Below are positions 31,002 to 33,895 of a stretch of 33,895 nucleotides of DNA, in pieces. The stretch's first letter is position 1. Every line of letters starts with the position of its first letter. The stretch lies in NCBI RefSeq assembly GCF_009604455.1, contig NZ_WEGL01000024.1:1-33895 (forward strand), read 5' to 3'. The stretch comes from Streptomyces sp. RB17. GTDB taxonomy: Bacteria; Actinomycetota; Actinomycetes; Streptomycetales; Streptomycetaceae. The notes beneath the pieces are model-generated. The model made no database searches and was not told where the DNA came from. It saw only the letters and a program-made list of their open reading frames with translations. The position numbers and the translations under genes were made by a program.

Positions 31002-31586
31002 CTAGCCCTCCACCAACGCCGCCACCAGGCGCGTCATGGTCGGCTGTGGGTCCGGTGTGCCCGGCCAACTGGTCATCAGGAGATGGTGGGCGGTGCCGAC
31101 GATGGCGAGGGCCACGGTGTCCGGATCGATCGTCTCGGCCACCCGGCCGAGCTTCTGTTCGTCCTCCAGATAGCCGGTGACGGCCTCCTGGATCGCGGTG
31201 AAGCCCGGCGCCCCGCCTTCCAGGGCCGTGCGGATGCGCTGCGCGGCCGCGGTGCGGCTCAGGGCGAGGCCCGACAAGGCAGGGCCGCCGGAGTCGAACA
31301 GCGCGAGGACGACGGCGTCGAGATTCCGCGCCACCGTACCCTGCCCGGCGACGTCGGACAGCGCCTGCGCCTTCGCCGCCGTCCGCGCGAACCGGTCGAG
31401 GCAGAGCTCGGCCACGAACTCGTCGAACCCCGCGAAGTGCGCGTGCAACAGTCCCTTGCTGCAGCCCGCCTCGGCGGTGACCGACCGGCTGGTGAGTGCG
31501 CCGGGCCCGTCCCTCTCCACGACGCGCTCGGCGGCCGCGAACAGCCGCTCGCGTACGTCCGGCGTCGCCACTCCGCGCGGTGACAT
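31002..31586 (-). CDS. TetR-family regulator
   Basis: 194 residues from ATG 31586 (GGGAGAG upstream). The HTH is at residues ~10-55: VRERLFAAAERVVERDGPGA, LTSRSVTAEAGCSKGLLHAH and FAGFDEFVAELCLDRFART. The C-terminal effector domain ends in TMTRLVAALVEG. It is divergent from the methyltransferase at 31715; two palindromes at 31651-31685 lie between them. Repression of that methyltransferase and of itself is the simplest reading. Intact. Confidence 0.88.
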   Translation of the reverse strand: MSPRGVATPDVRERLFAAAERVVERDGPGALTSRSVTAEAGCSKGLLHAHFAGFDEFVAELCLDRFARTAAKAQALSDVAGQGTVARNLDAVVLALFDSGGPALSGLALSRTAAAQRIRTALEGGAPGFTAIQEAVTGYLEDEQKLGRVAETIDPDTVALAIVGTAHHLLMTSWPGTPDPQPTMTRLVAALVEG

Positions 31587-31650
31587 GGCTCGCTCTCCCG
31601 TTCTGCCTCGAGGGCCGTAACTCCCCGGATGGTAGCGGGGATTGCCAGTT

Positions 31651-31685
31651 TGGGCACATGCCCATACTATTTGGGCACACGCCCA
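31651..31685. promoter_or_regulatory. Double palindromic operator between TetR and methyltransferase
   Basis: TGGGCACATGCCCA (31651-31664) and TGGGCACACGCCCA (31672-31685) are repeated palindromes with TGGGC/GCCCA arms, 21 bp centre to centre. They lie 65 bp from the TetR start and 30 bp from the methyltransferase start. The longer direct repeat TTTGGGCACA(T/C)GCCCAT contains both. Confidence 0.85.
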
Positions 31686-31714
31686 TTCTCCGTCATCCAC
31701 CGCAGGAGGCACCC

Positions 31715-32581
31715 GTGCCGGACGTCGTCAACACCGACCAGGCAAAGGCGTGGAACGGCCCCGAAGGTGCCCACTGGGCCCGCAACCAGGACCGCTGGAA
31801 CGCCGTGAACGAAGGCTTCAACGAGCCGCTGCTAGACGCCGCCGGAATCACCCCGGACCACCGGATCCTCGACCTGGGCTGCGGCTCCGGGCAGACCACG
31901 CGGCTCGCCGCCCGCCGCGCACCCCGAGGGCAGGCGCTGGGCCTCGACCTCTCCGCTCCCATGCTGGCCAAGGCGCGGTCCCGCGCGGAGCGGGAGGGCA
32001 TCACCAACGCCTCCTTCACTCAGGGCGACGCGCAGGTGCACCCCTTCGAGGCGGGCGCGTTCGACGCGGCGATCAGCCGCTACGGGGTGATGTTCTTCGC
32101 CGACCCCGTGGCGGCCTTCGGCAACGTCGGCCGGGCGCTGCGGCCCGGCGGGCGCCTGGCGTTCGTCTGCCCGGCCGATGCCGGGCTCAACGGCTGGGTG
32201 GCGGCGATGGAGTCGCTCCGCGACTTCCTGCCGGTCGGCGACTTCGGAAGGCCGGGGCTGCCCGGCATGTTCTCCCTTGCCGCTCCAGACCGCATCCGTG
32301 ACATCCTCACCGCGGCCGGATTCACCGACATCGCCATCAACCGGGTGCAAGCCGAAGGGACATGGGGAAACGGAGCTGAGGACGCGGCGGAGTTCCTGCT
32401 GGGAACGGGCCCCGGTCGCCACCTGATGAAACAGGCCGACGCGACTGCGCGGGCCCGCGCCCACCGCACCCTGACGGCCCATCTGCGAAACCAGGTGGCA
32501 GCGGACGGCACAGTGCGGTTGCGCAGTACGTCGTGGCTGATCACAGCGGACCGCCCGACCAACCCATCGGACAGGTCCTAA
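31715..32581 (+). CDS. UbiE-type SAM-dependent methyltransferase
   Basis: 288 residues from GTG 31715 (CAGGAGG with ideal spacing). The N-terminus TDQAKAWNGPEGAHWARNQD is the usual lead of a large actinobacterial methyltransferase group. Motif I is HRILDLGCGSGQTTRLAARR, followed by GQALGLDLSAPMLAKARSRA, SFTQGDAQVHPFEAGAFDAA, ISRYGVMFFADPVAAFGNVG and LRPGGRLAFVCPAD. 'RYGVMFF-DP--AF-N--RAL-PGGRL' is a strong family signature. The acceptor is unknown. Controlled by the divergent TetR through two palindromes. No damage seen. Confidence 0.88.
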   Translation: MPDVVNTDQAKAWNGPEGAHWARNQDRWNAVNEGFNEPLLDAAGITPDHRILDLGCGSGQTTRLAARRAPRGQALGLDLSAPMLAKARSRAEREGITNASFTQGDAQVHPFEAGAFDAAISRYGVMFFADPVAAFGNVGRALRPGGRLAFVCPADAGLNGWVAAMESLRDFLPVGDFGRPGLPGMFSLAAPDRIRDILTAAGFTDIAINRVQAEGTWGNGAEDAAEFLLGTGPGRHLMKQADATARARAHRTLTAHLRNQVAADGTVRLRSTSWLITADRPTNPSDRS

Positions 32582-32623
32582 GATCCGACAACCTCAGTTC
32601 CGACAATCGGGTTGCCTGGTGAA

Positions 32624-32860
32624 CGGTCCACAAGTCCCCAGCCAGAAGACGGGGCTCACGGATCTCGTCGAGGACCTCGCGGTGATCGGCAGCAAGGTCA
32701 GCGACCTTGCGCACGTCTGCGGCGCCCAGACCCGAGGCGCTCAGGTCATCCGCGATGCCGTGCAGGGAGGCGACCACGGCCGCACTCGAAGTGGGAAACC
32801 CTGGACCGGCGACCGCGCCGAAGTGCGCGCCGCTGATGGAGTGCACCCGGAGCTGGTGAT
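32624..32860 (-). pseudogene. Fragment of an APH-type kinase (aminoglycoside-phosphotransferase fold)
   Basis: The minus strand reads HFGAVAGPGFPTSSAAVVAS, LHGIADDLSASGLGAADVRK, VADLAADHREVLDEIREPRL and LAGDLWTV, then unrelated sequence. 'EPRLLHGDLWTVN' is the catalytic-loop region of APH-like phosphotransferases, with the His of HGD here changed to Ala. The N-lobe and the metal-binding DFG-equivalent are missing. On its right it merges into the integrase remnant without an obvious border. The match is short. Confidence 0.45.
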
Positions 32861-32881
32861 CTCGCCGAGCTGGGAGAAGAA

Positions 32882-33701
32882 GCCCCATCGCATGCGGCAG
32901 CACCGCCAGCGCCTCAACAATCCCGGACGCCGCAGGCGGCAGCTCCGGAAGATCGAACACCGTCAGCCCCGAGTGCTCGCACAACCGCAGACCCGTACGG
33001 CCCATCGAGTCCGCGCGCGTTCCGCGCCGCCCACCTCCCGCGGAACCCGCGCCTTGGCATCTCCGTCGAGTCGAAGCCGCACAGTCCGACATCGCGCCAC
33101 AACGGAAACGACCTCGGTGGCAGACCCTTCACCTCCCGCCGTGGCCCCGTGTGCGATGTCTCGGCGGGCACCTGCCGCACCATGTCTCTGCCAGCTCCAC
33201 CCCGCCAGGGCGACCACACAGCGGCCGCGCGCTGACGGATGGGATTGGCCCGGACGAGATCCCGCTCGATCGCCCAAAGGTAGAACTGGTTGACCGTGGA
33301 CACCTCCCGACCCCAGCTGGTGTCTTCCAAGCGAGGTCCATGGTCGTCGCGACGACGCCACGACTCGTACGCCGCCCGGTCATCCACGGTCGCGTTGCGC
33401 CAGTCACGCCGGCCTCGTGCGAACCACAGGAAGCCGAAGTACGTACGCAGGTCCCGGGCATGGGCGGCTCGGGTGTTCCACGGTGAAGACGCGAGCCGGA
33501 CCGAGAAGTACCGGTTCAGCGCCATGTCGAACCCGCCCACCGGACTGATCAGGAACGGCTGCCCCTCAGGTATACCCCGGTCGTCCGACCCTCATTGAGA
33601 CCGGCGAACACGGCGCTGAACTCCCGTAAGAACGGGGTTTCTTCGCGCGGCCACGCCTGGTCTCGGCGAGTGAAGTGCACCCGCCACCGCGTGATCGACA
33701 T
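32882..33701 (-). pseudogene. Tyrosine site-specific integrase, frameshifted, catalytic end lost
   Basis: Starting at ATG 33701 (MSITRWRVHFTRRDQAWPRE), the protein is spread over three frames. After a shift near 33575 it continues as PEGQPFLISPVGGFDMALNR, YFSVRLASSPWNTRAAHARD, LRTYFGFLWFARGRRDWRNA and VSTVNQFYLWAIERDLVRAN. After another shift near 33010 it reads GRTGLRLCEHSGLTVFDLPE up to about 32882. The middle part is the SAM-like core-binding domain, and 'RTGLRL-E-S-L' holds the first catalytic Arg of tyrosine recombinases. The HxxR and Tyr motifs are absent. Such integrases move islands and transposon-like elements; this one is inactive as read. Confidence 0.75.
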
Positions 33702-33878
33702 GGCGCCGGACTCTGTCCCGCGGACAGTTCAACAGCGCATAACCGAAGTGGGACGGTTCTCCAGACACGTCAACTACTCGGCCATGAACGACCGAGCTTG
33801 CTGACTCGGATCGTGACGGCTCCGTTTATGCTCCCGACTGCCCCCTACGACAGGGCGGTCACGGGTCACATCTGCCTC

Positions 33879-33895
33879 TCCCCGCTAGGCGGGGA
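33879..33895. repeat. Perfect palindrome at the window edge
   Basis: TCCCCGC-TAG-GCGGGGA gives a seven-pair stem with a three-base loop, ending exactly at the last base of the window. It could be a terminator for something to the right or part of an element end; the window stops too early to tell. Confidence 0.5.

Overview
The window is high-GC DNA (GC-rich third codon positions, GTG starts, GGAGG-type ribosome sites, many TetR regulators). Its gene families (DUF2975/YozG, DUF3710, DUF2785, DUF6153, DUF6262, PaoABC-type aldehyde oxidoreductase, copZ-copA with G-tract CsoR boxes) point to a Streptomyces or close actinomycete. The density of broken insertion sequences and gene fragments suggests an accessory stretch, perhaps a chromosome arm or an old integrated island. 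No rRNA, intact tRNA or CRISPR array was seen.

Layout. 1-640: IS605-type remnant (divergent tnpB and truncated tnpA) next to a broken alpha/beta hydrolase. 0.8-3.3 kb: a TetR gene, a DUF2975 membrane protein/HTH operon behind two nested inverted repeats, and a tiny secreted peptide gene. 3.8-4.2 kb: an exported His-Gly-Trp repeat protein. 4.9-7.7 kb: an IS5 fragment, a frameshifted secreted beta-domain protein, a frameshifted Tat-exported hydrolase, and a winged-helix regulator/membrane protein pair whose shared stop/start overlap appears destroyed by one base change. 8.0-10.3 kb: two 140-bp imperfect direct repeats, each ending in a tRNA-Pro-like anticodon arm, plus a tRNA-Gly-like arm. They bracket two uncharacterised genes and are followed by a third such gene and a merB tail. 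10.5-15.2 kb: DUF2785, IS5 and IS701 fragments, a mini-protein with two DivIVA-type motifs, a TPR fragment, a DUF3710 protein, and an IS110 fragment abutting a luciferase-like monooxygenase fragment.

15.6-21.3 kb is the best preserved catabolic unit: a TetR repressor with two identical palindromic operators, divergent from a translationally coupled four-gene operon. That operon encodes the three subunits of a molybdenum hydroxylase (PaoABC type) and an XdhC-type maturation factor. 21.3-22.8 kb is again a set of fragments. 22.8-25.1 kb: a methyltransferase/DUF2218 operon divergent from a TetR gene across one perfect inverted repeat.

25.4-30.2 kb is a copper module: copA and copZ leftward; a DUF6153 protein, a Met/His-rich lipoprotein and possibly a His-rich micropeptide rightward. 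Each arm starts with a CsoR-type box, but no csoR gene is present. 30.2-32.6 kb: two methyltransferases and a TetR with a double palindromic operator. 32.6-33.9 kb: a kinase fragment, a frameshifted tyrosine integrase, and a palindrome at the window end. All functional assignments are from sequence reading alone; no database search was run.
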